A stretch of 5,998 nucleotides of DNA from a bacterium (GTDB lineage Bacteria; Spirochaetota; Spirochaetia; JABEVK01), in contig JAJXWL010000127.1 in assembly GCA_021781625.1 (NCBI GenBank), positions 1 to 5,998 of the forward strand, given 5' to 3'. The translations under genes and the position numbers were made by a program. Below, one piece after another: positions 1 through 5,895 of this stretch. The number at the start of each line of letters is the position of its first letter. The stretch's first letter is position 1. The notes under the pieces are model-generated. The model worked only from the letters and a program-made list of their open reading frames with translations, did not search any database and was not told where the DNA came from.

Positions 1-231
1 AAAGTATTACCTCGCGATCTAATGAGTCGACACGCCACCTTGCATGCCTTTACCCTGTTTGCCGCCACTCCGGCCGAGTTGAGCGAAATCCATGCCGGTT
101 TACAAGCGGGCTTGGACAACCGCACCTTGAGACCCATTATTGGACGAGAGTTCCGCTTAGACGAAGCTCCTCTTGCCCATGAAAAGATTCTTGAACCAGG
201 GGCCTTTGGGAAAATTATTTTAACGCCCTAG
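1..231 (+). CDS. NADPH:quinone oxidoreductase-like medium-chain dehydrogenase, C-terminal fragment
   Basis: This is the last 76 residues of a gene that enters from the left edge. The frame is open from base 1 (K-V-L-P-R-D-L-M...), so the ATG at 22 is internal and not a start. The stop is TAG at 229-231. The segment resembles the end of zinc-type alcohol dehydrogenase / quinone oxidoreductase proteins: a 'PRxLM' turn, an 'LHAFTLFAATPAEL' strand-helix, the 'LRPIIGREFRLDEAPLAH' substrate-domain strand and the closing 'GAFGKIIL' motif. By family, such proteins use NADPH to reduce quinones or enones in the cytoplasm. The Rossmann domain that would confirm cofactor binding lies outside the window, so the substrate cannot be assigned. 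It converges on trmL across a 41-bp spacer without a clear terminator. Confidence 0.82.
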   Translation, partial: KVLPRDLMSRHATLHAFTLFAATPAELSEIHAGLQAGLDNRTLRPIIGREFRLDEAPLAHEKILEPGAFGKIILTP

Positions 232-272
232 GCTTGGTTTAAAACAGGGCTCAGTTCAAAAACAACACCGAC

Positions 273-737
273 TCACAATAACCCCTGATACCCCATTTGA
301 CGGAAGCCTTCGTAGACCACCACGGCCACCGCGTTGGATAAATTTAAAGAGCGTTGATTGGACCTCATGGGGATATGAAAATTGTTCTCCGGAAACGCCT
401 GCAAAACCTCACTCGGCAAACCACGGGACTCACAGCCAAAGACCAGCCAATCGCCCTCGCTGAAGGCAACCTCACCCAAGGCACGCGAGGCCCGAGCAGA
501 AGCCAACCAAAGGCGTTGAGGGGCTGTCTCCTGAAGAAAGGCGTCCCAACTGTTGTGATAAACCACCGTCACCTCATGCCAATAATCCATTCCAGACCGT
601 TTTAAATGGCTATCGGTGACGGCAAAGCCTAAAGGCCTCACTAGGTGCAATTCGCACCCAGTGGCGGCACAAGTTCGAGCAATGTTGCCTGTGTTTTGAG
701 GAATCTCAGGTTCCACAAGGACAACACGAAAACTCAG
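273..737 (-). CDS. trmL: tRNA (cytidine(34)-2'-O)-methyltransferase TrmL (SPOUT family), probable CTG start
   Basis: TrmL-type SPOUT methyltransferases transfer a methyl group from S-adenosylmethionine to the 2'-OH of wobble base 34 in certain leucine tRNAs and act as a cytoplasmic dimer. All three knot motifs are visible: 'EPEIPQNTGNIAR' near the N-terminus, 'FGCESRGLP' in the middle, and 'IPM' followed by 'RSLNLSNAVAVVVYE' near the C-terminus. The first conventional start in frame is GTG at 716-714, but it would remove the first beta strand (FRVVL) and has no ribosome site. CTG at 737-735 restores that strand, gives 154 residues (E. coli TrmL is about 157), and has GGAGG four bases upstream. 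A TAA at 755-753 blocks any earlier start. The gene overlaps the tpx stop by four bases (CTGA), so it is probably cotranscribed and translationally coupled with tpx. Family assignment is firm; the start codon is inferred. Confidence 0.93.
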   Translation of the reverse strand: MSFRVVLVEPEIPQNTGNIARTCAATGCELHLVRPLGFAVTDSHLKRSGMDYWHEVTVVYHNSWDAFLQETAPQRLWLASARASRALGEVAFSEGDWLVFGCESRGLPSEVLQAFPENNFHIPMRSNQRSLNLSNAVAVVVYEGFRQMGYQGLL

Positions 738-1237
738 AGCGCCTCCAAAGCCTTAGCATAATTGGGCTCTTGGGCAATTTCGGGGACTTGTTCGGTATAG
801 ACCACCTTATTGGAAGCGTCGACGACAACAACGGCTCGGGACAAAAGCCCCACCATCGGTCCAGACTTGAACGCTACACCATAAACTTGACCAAAATCGG
901 TGTTTCCCCGTCGGAGGTTGGATAGGGATACAGTTCGTCCAATTTGATACTGTTCGCAAAACCGTTTCATCGCAAACGGCAGGTCATTGCTGATATTCAG
1001 CACCACAGCCTCGGGATGGCGGGCAATTTCTTCATTAAAACGCTTCACCGAAGCGGCACAAACCCCTGTGTCTAGGCTAGGAAAAATGTTCAGAATTTTC
1101 ACTTTTCCTTGAAAATCTTTGAGGCCAACATCCGATAGGTCCTCTTTGGTCAGACAAAAATCAGGAGCCGTAGAACCGACGGCCGGCAAACTCCCTACTG
1201 TTTCGACAGGATTGCCCTTAAATGTGATGCTTGACAT
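734..1237 (-). CDS. tpx: Thiol peroxidase Tpx (atypical 2-Cys peroxiredoxin)
   Basis: Tpx reduces hydrogen peroxide and especially alkyl hydroperoxides, with electrons from thioredoxin. The protein is 167 residues, close to the 168 of E. coli Tpx. Family hallmarks are the N-terminal 'TFKGNPVETVG' and 'GSTAPDF', the peroxidatic site 'SLDTGVCAAS' with T57 and C60, the resolving cysteine C94 in 'LPFAMKRFC', and an arginine (R134) in 'LLSRAVVVVD' that should complete the active site. One extra cysteine, C28, is present. I chose ATG 1237-1235 because the homologous region begins there and AAGGAGG sits four bases upstream. The frame runs further upstream to 1348, but that stretch (37 residues) is unlike the family and covers the promoter region. 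It is the first gene of a tpx-trmL operon and divergent from an unrecognised gene. Confidence 0.96.
   Translation of the reverse strand: MSSITFKGNPVETVGSLPAVGSTAPDFCLTKEDLSDVGLKDFQGKVKILNIFPSLDTGVCAASVKRFNEEIARHPEAVVLNISNDLPFAMKRFCEQYQIGRTVSLSNLRRGNTDFGQVYGVAFKSGPMVGLLSRAVVVVDASNKVVYTEQVPEIAQEPNYAKALEAL
735..746 (-). promoter_or_regulatory. Ribosome binding site and CTG start of trmL, overlapping tpx stop
   Basis: On the minus strand, GGAGG (746-742) lies within the last codons of tpx, followed by CGCT and then CTG (737-735). The spacing of four bases is the same as that between GGAGG and ATG in front of tpx. The site decides the trmL start in favour of CTG, because the downstream GTG is more than 20 bases away from it. 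Confidence 0.6.
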
Positions 1238-1241
1238 GAAA

Positions 1242-1248
1242 CCTCCTT
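1242..1248 (-). promoter_or_regulatory. Shine-Dalgarno site of tpx
   Basis: AAGGAGG on the minus strand (1248-1242), followed by TTTC and ATG. It is a near-perfect anti-16S match and fixes the tpx start at 1237 rather than at an upstream codon of the same open frame. Confidence 0.85.
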
Positions 1249-1271
1249 GACTTGAAAAAGCCTGGGTGTCA

Positions 1272-1300
1272 AAAATACTCAGAGAATGTCGTCTGGGCAA
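1272..1300 (-). promoter_or_regulatory. Candidate sigma70-type promoter of tpx-trmL
   Basis: On the minus strand there is TTGCCC (1300-1295), a 17-base spacer, then TATTTT (1277-1272). Each box matches four of six consensus bases and the spacing is ideal. Transcription would start near 1265, giving a leader of about 28 bases that contains the tpx Shine-Dalgarno site. A perfect TTGACA also occurs at 1272-1267, but no -10 box follows it at a usable distance. This is an inference from pattern alone; no operator for a peroxide regulator such as OxyR could be recognised. Confidence 0.35.
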
Positions 1301-1334
1301 TGTTGCTCGCGGTACACTCCGGTACCACCCCACA

Positions 1335-1340
1335 AAGGAG
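1335..1340 (+). promoter_or_regulatory. Shine-Dalgarno site of the uncharacterised gene
   Basis: AAGGAG followed by six bases (TCCGCC) and ATG at 1347. This well-spaced site is the main reason for shortening the open frame that begins at 1266, and is good evidence that the gene is translated. Confidence 0.75.
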
Positions 1341-1346
1341 TCCGCC

Positions 1347-1856
1347 ATGGACTTGGATCAGCCGTTAGAGAATTTTCTCAAACCACCCGCCCCGGCTCCG
1401 CGCCCTGTTTTTACCGTAACGTTCACCCACCCCGAAGCCTTAGGTCGTTTATGGGGGTATCTTTCGCAGTTCTGCTACGAATTCAGTCTCGATGTTGTGT
1501 CCCAGCAAATGTCCAAGGCTGAGAATGCCTTATTAACCGACCTCAAACCCTTTTTTCGACGGCAAGAAAAACTAAAGACGGCGTCTTCCTCGCCGACCCC
1601 AAGCCTTCGGGCCTATTTTCTTTTTAAGCCAGCGGTCAAGGTGCTGTTGTCTCACGGGCCGCAAGTTAGCGACTGGACGGGAGCAAAACTACCGGTACTG
1701 ACCCTTTGGTCGGGTAAGGCGCCAATTTTTCGCGCCAAAGCAGGGTCCGAGGAACAAGCGTTATTAGATACAACCCCGTTTGATCCAACTCAAGTGCGCA
1801 TCAAAGGTTTTCTTCAATTGGTGGGGATTCCCTTTCAAAGCGAGTCTTCGTCTTGA
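1347..1856 (+). CDS. Uncharacterised 169-residue protein, divergent from tpx
   Basis: I do not recognise this protein. The start at ATG 1347 is supported by AAAGGAG six bases upstream (1334-1340). The same frame is open from an earlier ATG at 1266, but that extension has no ribosome site and crosses the spacer toward tpx. No signal peptide, membrane helix, repeat or known catalytic motif is visible. After a short N-terminus comes a proline/alanine segment (residues 13-20, 'PPAPAPRP'), then a mixed region starting 'VFTVTFTHPEALGRLWGYL', a lysine-rich stretch and Ser/Pro-rich linker (about residues 74-86), and a beta-rich second half ('LPVLTLWSGKAPIF', 'VRIKGFLQLVGIPF') ending in a serine-rich tail. 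It has one cysteine, C43. The layout suggests a soluble cytoplasmic two-part protein. A weak promoter may exist at 1252-1279 (TTGAAA, 16 bases, AATACT). It ends 8 bp from the convergent HAD gene. Confidence 0.78.
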   Translation: MDLDQPLENFLKPPAPAPRPVFTVTFTHPEALGRLWGYLSQFCYEFSLDVVSQQMSKAENALLTDLKPFFRRQEKLKTASSSPTPSLRAYFLFKPAVKVLLSHGPQVSDWTGAKLPVLTLWSGKAPIFRAKAGSEEQALLDTTPFDPTQVRIKGFLQLVGIPFQSESSS

Positions 1857-1864
1857 AGTGGGTC

Positions 1865-2587
1865 TTATTCTTGGCAAAGCCCAAAGTCAAAAAACGAACA
1901 ATCTTCGCACAGGCAGTAATTCGTATCAATCCAATCAAGCACGGCTTCGGCGGTAAAGCCGGACATCCCTGAGGGGAACAAAAGGTCAGCTTTCGAAAAC
2001 TGCGGCTTTCCTTTTTCAGTCATGACAAAGGGCACCGCCACCACGCGCATACCCGCCGCCAATGCCGCAGCGACGCCATGCTGAGAATCTTCAAATACCA
2101 AACAAGCTGCAGGGATAGCCTCTAACTGGCGGGCCGCGTGCAAGAAAATATCCGGGGCTGGTTTAGGGTTTGGTACCGCTTCAGAGGAATATAAGTGGGT
2201 AAAGTAAGGCGCTAGACCGGTTAAGGCTAAAACTTCGTGAATTACCGTCAGGCTTGAGCCCGAGGCGACAGCCATGGGTAACCGCTCCACAGAAAAGGCC
2301 TGTACGAGCTTGAGCATTTCAGGAAACGCGGTAATCCTGCCGCGGGCTGTTTCGAGGTAATATTGATCTTTTAGTTCAACAAGAGCCTCTACCGACTCGG
2401 TCAGGCCGTACTTTTCTTTGATCAACCGGCAGAAGGGCAACGTCCCCATGCCAATGCATTCGGCACGGAAAGCATCATCGTACACACCGCCAAAACGCTC
2501 GACAAAACGGCGGTCGCTTTCAAAATACAGATCTTCGCTGTCCACCAGGGTTCCATCAAGATCAAAGATCACCGCATCCAATTTCAT
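1865..2587 (-). CDS. HAD-superfamily hydrolase, phosphatase / beta-phosphoglucomutase-like, with Cys-rich tail
   Basis: This 240-residue protein is a subfamily I HAD enzyme. It uses an aspartate nucleophile and Mg2+ to act on a small phosphorylated metabolite, probably a sugar phosphate. Motif I is 'FDLDGTLVDSE' with nucleophile D9 and acid/base D11. The alpha-helical cap follows (about residues 15-85). Motif II is 'VASGS' (S109), motif III lysine is K142 in 'NPKPAPDIF', and motif IV is E166-D167 in 'VFEDSQHGVAAALAAGM'. These signatures are typical of the phosphatase / beta-phosphoglucomutase-like branch; the exact substrate cannot be read from them. The C-terminus is odd: C225, C227, C230 and C238 form C-x-C-x2-C-x7-C after the usual last helix. 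ATG 2587 starts the protein exactly at the expected strand, though no strong Shine-Dalgarno site precedes it. It lies 72 bp downstream of the M20 gene on the same strand. Confidence 0.92.
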   Translation of the reverse strand: MKLDAVIFDLDGTLVDSEDLYFESDRRFVERFGGVYDDAFRAECIGMGTLPFCRLIKEKYGLTESVEALVELKDQYYLETARGRITAFPEMLKLVQAFSVERLPMAVASGSSLTVIHEVLALTGLAPYFTHLYSSEAVPNPKPAPDIFLHAARQLEAIPAACLVFEDSQHGVAAALAAGMRVVAVPFVMTEKGKPQFSKADLLFPSGMSGFTAEAVLDWIDTNYCLCEDCSFFDFGLCQE

Positions 2588-2593
2588 TGCATC

Positions 2594-2635
2594 TGTCTCT
2601 GCACTTATAGTAGCGGTTTTTGCCCCCCAGAGACA
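2594..2635. repeat. 8-bp inverted repeat in the M20-HAD spacer
   Basis: TGTCTCTG (2594-2601) and CAGAGACA (2628-2635) are perfect inverted copies 26 bp apart. They bracket the candidate -10 box and overlap the -35 box of the HAD gene. They could be half-sites of an operator or a long-looped hairpin after the M20 gene. The loop is too long and no T-run follows, so it does not look like an intrinsic terminator. An 8-bp match in a short spacer may also be chance. Confidence 0.3.
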
Positions 2636-2636
2636 A
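2607..2636 (-). promoter_or_regulatory. Candidate promoter of the HAD hydrolase gene
   Basis: On the minus strand there is TTGTCT (2636-2631), an 18-base spacer containing a run of six G, then TACTAT (2612-2607). Both boxes match four of six consensus bases. A start near 2600 would leave a leader of only about 13 bases. If real, the HAD gene can be transcribed independently of the M20 gene upstream. Support is pattern only. Confidence 0.3.
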
Positions 2637-2659
2637 GAGACTCCAAAGAGGCTAGGGAC

Positions 2660-4093
2660 TCAAACCTTCCAGTACCGGCTCGGCAACCGGGTAAAAAACC
2701 TCAAGCCCAACGCCAAGCTATTTAACGAAATCCGCTCATCGGCCCCATGCATGCGCGAGGTAAACTCGCCCATCGACATTTCTCGGTCAAAAAGGGTAAA
2801 CCCATACACCGTTGTTCCGCGGTCTCTCCAGTACCTGCCGTCCGTCACACCGCCTATCATCATGTCCGCTAACAGCGCGTCAGGGTGTGCTTCGCGAAAG
2901 ACCTCCCGAATGGCTGAATCCAACGGCCCCGTCAAGGGAGAAAGCGTCGGCTGATGAAAATCTAAAAGTTCAAGATGAAAATGGGGCGAAAGTCGAGGGC
3001 CAAGAACTTGACGAACTAAGGCTTCAATTCCGGCTTCATCGGGAAGGTTGCCGTTCGGGTCTGGTAAGAATCGAATATCCACCAAAAGTTCCGAGCGGTC
3101 GCAAATCACATTGACTTTATCGCCTCCACCCCCCACATTCGGAGAAAAAGTCGTGTGCCCCGCAGTGTCTAAGAATTTCGCCATGCCAGGGTCTCGACGA
3201 AATAGGCGTTTCATAACCCAAGCTTCTCCCCAGCCGCCCAAAAGGGCCGTTTTTTCCCAAAAGCCCCGCGCTGCTGTTCGCGCCATAGACCGCCAAGATG
3301 GGTGTCGGATCAACGGGGCTTTGTACCGGCCTAAACGGAGGGCCGCTTCGGCAGCTTTCAGAAGGGCATTATCTGCACCGTACGGCATAGAACCGTGTCC
3401 GGCACGACCTCGGGCGGTAAGCTTAACCCAGGCGACACCTTTTTCCCCCCGGTTAATAAAAGCGGCAGGGCCTCGCGCTGTATCGGCAAAAAAACCGCCC
3501 AACTCTGTCACCATGGCGTCGCATTTCACGTCTTCCCAAAATTGTTCGACCAAGAAGCGAGCCCCCCAGCGTCCAGCCGCTTCTTCATCGGCCAAAGCTA
3601 GAAAAGAAAAATTTCCAGGAAAGTTTTTTTGAGGTCGTGCCTTCAAAGCTTCGGCCAAGCCCACGGCTTGGCAGGCCGTCCAACACAACATATCGACCGC
3701 ACCACGACCCCAAACTTGGCCGTCTTTGAGGTCAGCGGCAAACGGATCACAGCTCCAATCTGCGGCATTGGCGGGGACGACATCCACATGATTCATATAC
3801 GTCAAGCTAGGAGCCGAAGGGTCGCTTCCTGGTACTTTTACCAACAGATTGCCCCGACCAGGTCGGCCATGGAGCACTCGGGTTTCTAGACCATAGCTAG
3901 CAAAAAACTCCCGCAAGACCGCAACGGCACGGTCTTCTTGCCCCGAATCAGCTTCGCCTGTATTCACGCAACCACAACGAATAAGCTCGCGAAAAAGCGG
4001 TAAGAGCCGGTAGCGAAATACAGGACGTTCTAATTCTTCGGGAGTCACGGCATTCATGCCCAAAAGTCTACCGGAGCGTTCGTCTGGGGTCAA
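2660..4093 (-). CDS. M20-family zinc metallopeptidase / amidohydrolase
   Basis: M20 enzymes use two zinc ions to cleave peptides or N-acyl amino acids, usually removing a terminal residue. Zinc and catalytic residues are recognisable in order: H102 and D104 in 'NHVDVVP', bridging D134 in 'WGRGAVDML', catalytic E170 with ligand E171 in 'ALADEEAAGRWGA', E197 in 'TELGG', and H449 in 'MHGADERI'. The dimerisation domain lies in between (about residues 215-330), with 'GRAGHGSMP' carrying H233 and 'PNVGGGGDKVNVI'. The 477-residue length is usual for the larger M20 carboxypeptidase/aminoacylase group. No signal peptide is evident, so it is probably cytoplasmic. The start is uncertain: TTG at 4093 has AGGGAAGG just upstream, while ATG at 4057 (465 residues) has no ribosome site; both leave the domain intact. 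The gene diverges from the oligoendopeptidase gene, which suggests a shared role in peptide use. The substrate cannot be told. Confidence 0.92.
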   Translation of the reverse strand: MTPDERSGRLLGMNAVTPEELERPVFRYRLLPLFRELIRCGCVNTGEADSGQEDRAVAVLREFFASYGLETRVLHGRPGRGNLLVKVPGSDPSAPSLTYMNHVDVVPANAADWSCDPFAADLKDGQVWGRGAVDMLCWTACQAVGLAEALKARPQKNFPGNFSFLALADEEAAGRWGARFLVEQFWEDVKCDAMVTELGGFFADTARGPAAFINRGEKGVAWVKLTARGRAGHGSMPYGADNALLKAAEAALRLGRYKAPLIRHPSWRSMARTAARGFWEKTALLGGWGEAWVMKRLFRRDPGMAKFLDTAGHTTFSPNVGGGGDKVNVICDRSELLVDIRFLPDPNGNLPDEAGIEALVRQVLGPRLSPHFHLELLDFHQPTLSPLTGPLDSAIREVFREAHPDALLADMMIGGVTDGRYWRDRGTTVYGFTLFDREMSMGEFTSRMHGADERISLNSLALGLRFFTRLPSRYWKV

Positions 4094-4097
4094 CGCC

Positions 4098-4126
4098 TTC
4101 CCTATCCAGCCGTTTCCCTTTACAAT
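4098..4126 (+). promoter_or_regulatory. Candidate promoter of pepF-gpsA, very close to the start codon
   Basis: TACAAT (4121-4126) matches five of six bases of the -10 consensus, with a weak TTCCCT (4098-4103) 17 bases upstream. Transcription would begin about 4132-4134, within a few bases of the ATG at 4135. The mRNA would then be leaderless or nearly so, excluding the AGAGG at 4128-4132. Either this is a leaderless promoter or the box is fortuitous and the real promoter lies further upstream, inside the M20 coding region. Confidence 0.25.
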
Positions 4127-4134
4127 CAGAGGAT

Positions 4135-5895
4135 ATGGAAGAGATCCCCGTTTGGTCTAACGAGAACCTTTACCCTAGTTTTTCATCGACAGCTTGGCTT
4201 AAGGATAAAAAAGCGCTTGGGGATGCAGGACGACGGCTGTTACGCTTATTAAAACCCTTGGCGACGTCCTCTAACCTTGCCGAGGCCTTACCCGAGCTTT
4301 TAAAGTCTTTTGACAAAGCTTATGCCCTTGCCGAACACCTGGGTTCGGCCGCTTACCTGTCGTATTCTACGAATACCCGTGACGAAACCTCCCTGAAAGA
4401 ACTCAACAGCATTGAAGAGCTCAGTTTACCGCTTCATGACGCCGAAGTCCGTTTCAGCTCTCTTTGGGGCCGTCTAGGTAGCCTTAAGCTCCTGAAGCGT
4501 TACCCTGAGCTTCAGGCGTACCGGCTTTTCTTAGAAGAAGCCACGACGCAGTCCCACCATCAAATGAGTGAAGAAGAAGAAGCGTTGGCCGCTGATATGC
4601 TTCGCTCGGGGGCGGACGCTTGGGGCCGCCTTCAAGAAGCTCTTTCGTCGACGCTGACACGGCCCTGGGACGGCGGAACCAAAACCGTTACAGAACTGAG
4701 GGCCCTAGCCTCCTCCCCTGAGCGAGCGGTGCGCGAAAAGGCCTACCACCTTGAACTAGAGGCCTGGGCCTCGGCTGAGGTGCCCCTCGCGGCGGCCCTC
4801 AACGGGGTCAAAGGTCAAGCTGTTACGCTCAATTTGAGGCGCAAGTGGCCTGACCCCATTGAACAGTCCGCCCAACAATCGCGGCTTTCCCGCCCGGCGC
4901 TCGAAGCCATGTTGGCCGCCATGCAAGAAAGTCTCCCCGTATTTCGCCGATATTTAGGCATAAAAGCCCGCTTGTTAGGGGTTCCTCGCTGTGCCTTTTA
5001 TGACCTTTTTGCGCCTGTAGGCTCGGGACCAAGCTTCTCGTTTGAAGAGGCTCGCCAGGTTATTCGCGAGGCCTTTTCCGGGTTTAGTCCCGCCATGGGG
5101 GCCTTTGCGGATTTAGCCTTTGAACGCCGCTGGATACACGCCCGGCCACAAGAGGGAAAAACCGGCGGGGCCTACTGCATCAATTTGCCTCTGGCCAAAG
5201 AACCGCGAATTTTTTCGAACTTTGACGGGAGTTTCGGCGAGGTAAAAACCCTGGCGCATGAGCTGGGGCATGGGTGGCACTATTGGCTTTTACGGCATAA
5301 ACCGCAGGTTTGGCGCGACTACCCCATGACTTTGGCTGAAACAGCCTCCATTTTTGCCGAAACAATTCTACAAGACGCCGCTTTAAAGTCAGCGACGGGA
5401 CCCCAGACTCTGTTTATGTTGGAACAAAGTCTTCAGGATTCCACTCAAGTCATCGTGGATATTCTGTCGCGCTATACGTTTGAAAAAGCTTTGTTCGAAG
5501 AGCGACGACAGGGAGAACTGTCCCCGAGGGAACTTTCTCAAATGATGAGGGAGGCACAACTAGCCACCTATGGCGATGGACTTGACGAACAGCACCTTCA
5601 TCCGTATATGTGGGCCGTCAAGGGTCATTACTACCATCATGGTTTGGCGTTCTATAATTACCCGTATGCCTTTGGTCAACTTTTTGGTCTGGGGTTGTAT
5701 GCCCGAGCCCGTGAAGAGGGTCCTGAGTTTGCTCGTACCTACCAGCGCTTGCTAGAAGGCACGGGGATACTCACCGCCGACCAACTGGCGCGAGAAGCCG
5801 GCTTTGATTTAACGACACCGGATTTTTGGCGTTCCGGCCTACAACTTATTGCTTCAACCGTAGACGACCTGGAAAGGAGATCGCATGAAAACTAA
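4135..5895 (+). CDS. pepF: M3B-family oligoendopeptidase F-like zinc metallopeptidase
   Basis: Oligoendopeptidase F enzymes cut short internal bonds of oligopeptides in the cytoplasm and help recycle imported or proteasomal-type peptides. The protein is 586 residues, normal for the family (about 560-610). The zinc site is 'LAHELGHGWH': ligands H375 and H379, catalytic E376, and third ligand E402 in 'TLAETASIFAE'. The C-terminal substrate-binding block 'GHYYHHGLAFYNYPYAFG' (residues 497-514) is characteristic of the PepF/M3 subgroup. The N-terminal helical region starts with the family's 'W...NLYPSF' element, which supports ATG 4135 as start. A modest AGAGG site precedes it at only two bases' spacing, which is unusually short. 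No signal peptide or membrane segment is seen. It overlaps gpsA by 11 bp and diverges from the M20 peptidase. The family is firm; true peptide preference is unknown. Confidence 0.95.
   Translation: MEEIPVWSNENLYPSFSSTAWLKDKKALGDAGRRLLRLLKPLATSSNLAEALPELLKSFDKAYALAEHLGSAAYLSYSTNTRDETSLKELNSIEELSLPLHDAEVRFSSLWGRLGSLKLLKRYPELQAYRLFLEEATTQSHHQMSEEEEALAADMLRSGADAWGRLQEALSSTLTRPWDGGTKTVTELRALASSPERAVREKAYHLELEAWASAEVPLAAALNGVKGQAVTLNLRRKWPDPIEQSAQQSRLSRPALEAMLAAMQESLPVFRRYLGIKARLLGVPRCAFYDLFAPVGSGPSFSFEEARQVIREAFSGFSPAMGAFADLAFERRWIHARPQEGKTGGAYCINLPLAKEPRIFSNFDGSFGEVKTLAHELGHGWHYWLLRHKPQVWRDYPMTLAETASIFAETILQDAALKSATGPQTLFMLEQSLQDSTQVIVDILSRYTFEKALFEERRQGELSPRELSQMMREAQLATYGDGLDEQHLHPYMWAVKGHYYHHGLAFYNYPYAFGQLFGLGLYARAREEGPEFARTYQRLLEGTGILTADQLAREAGFDLTTPDFWRSGLQLIASTVDDLERRSHEN
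5873..5880 (+). promoter_or_regulatory. Shine-Dalgarno site of gpsA inside the pepF 3' end
   Basis: AAAGGAGA lies within the last codons of pepF, followed by TCGC and the gpsA ATG at 5885. Its strength and spacing make coupled translation of the overlapping pair likely. Confidence 0.75.

Noticed and set aside
225..250. GCCCT...AGGGC hairpin in the convergent spacer as a bidirectional terminator
   Set aside because: The stem is only five base pairs with a 16-base loop and no T-run directly after it on either strand.
354..605. 83-codon + strand frame opposite trmL
   Set aside because: Antisense to the conserved TrmL motifs, with no supporting ribosome site or recognisable domain.
1267..1272. 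Perfect TTGACA on the minus strand upstream of tpx
   Set aside because: No -10-like hexamer lies 15-19 bases downstream; that stretch is the tpx ribosome site. Probably chance.
1238..1348. 37-residue N-terminal extension of tpx up to 1348
   Set aside because: It does not resemble the Tpx family and would swallow the promoter region; ATG 1237 has an excellent Shine-Dalgarno site.
2418..2954. 178-codon + strand frame across the HAD 5' end, spacer and M20 3' end
   Set aside because: It is antisense to two recognised genes, has low-complexity Ser/Arg-rich translation, and lacks a ribosome site.
3048..3632. 194-codon open frame on the + strand, opposite the M20 gene
   Set aside because: It is antisense to a clear M20 protein with all metal ligands. 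Its translation is rich in Arg, Pro, Ser and Ala with no family motif, as expected for a shadow frame.
4829..5365. Short minus-strand frames opposite pepF
   Set aside because: They lie across the PepF coding region, one opposite the HExxH zinc site, whose conservation explains the open frames.
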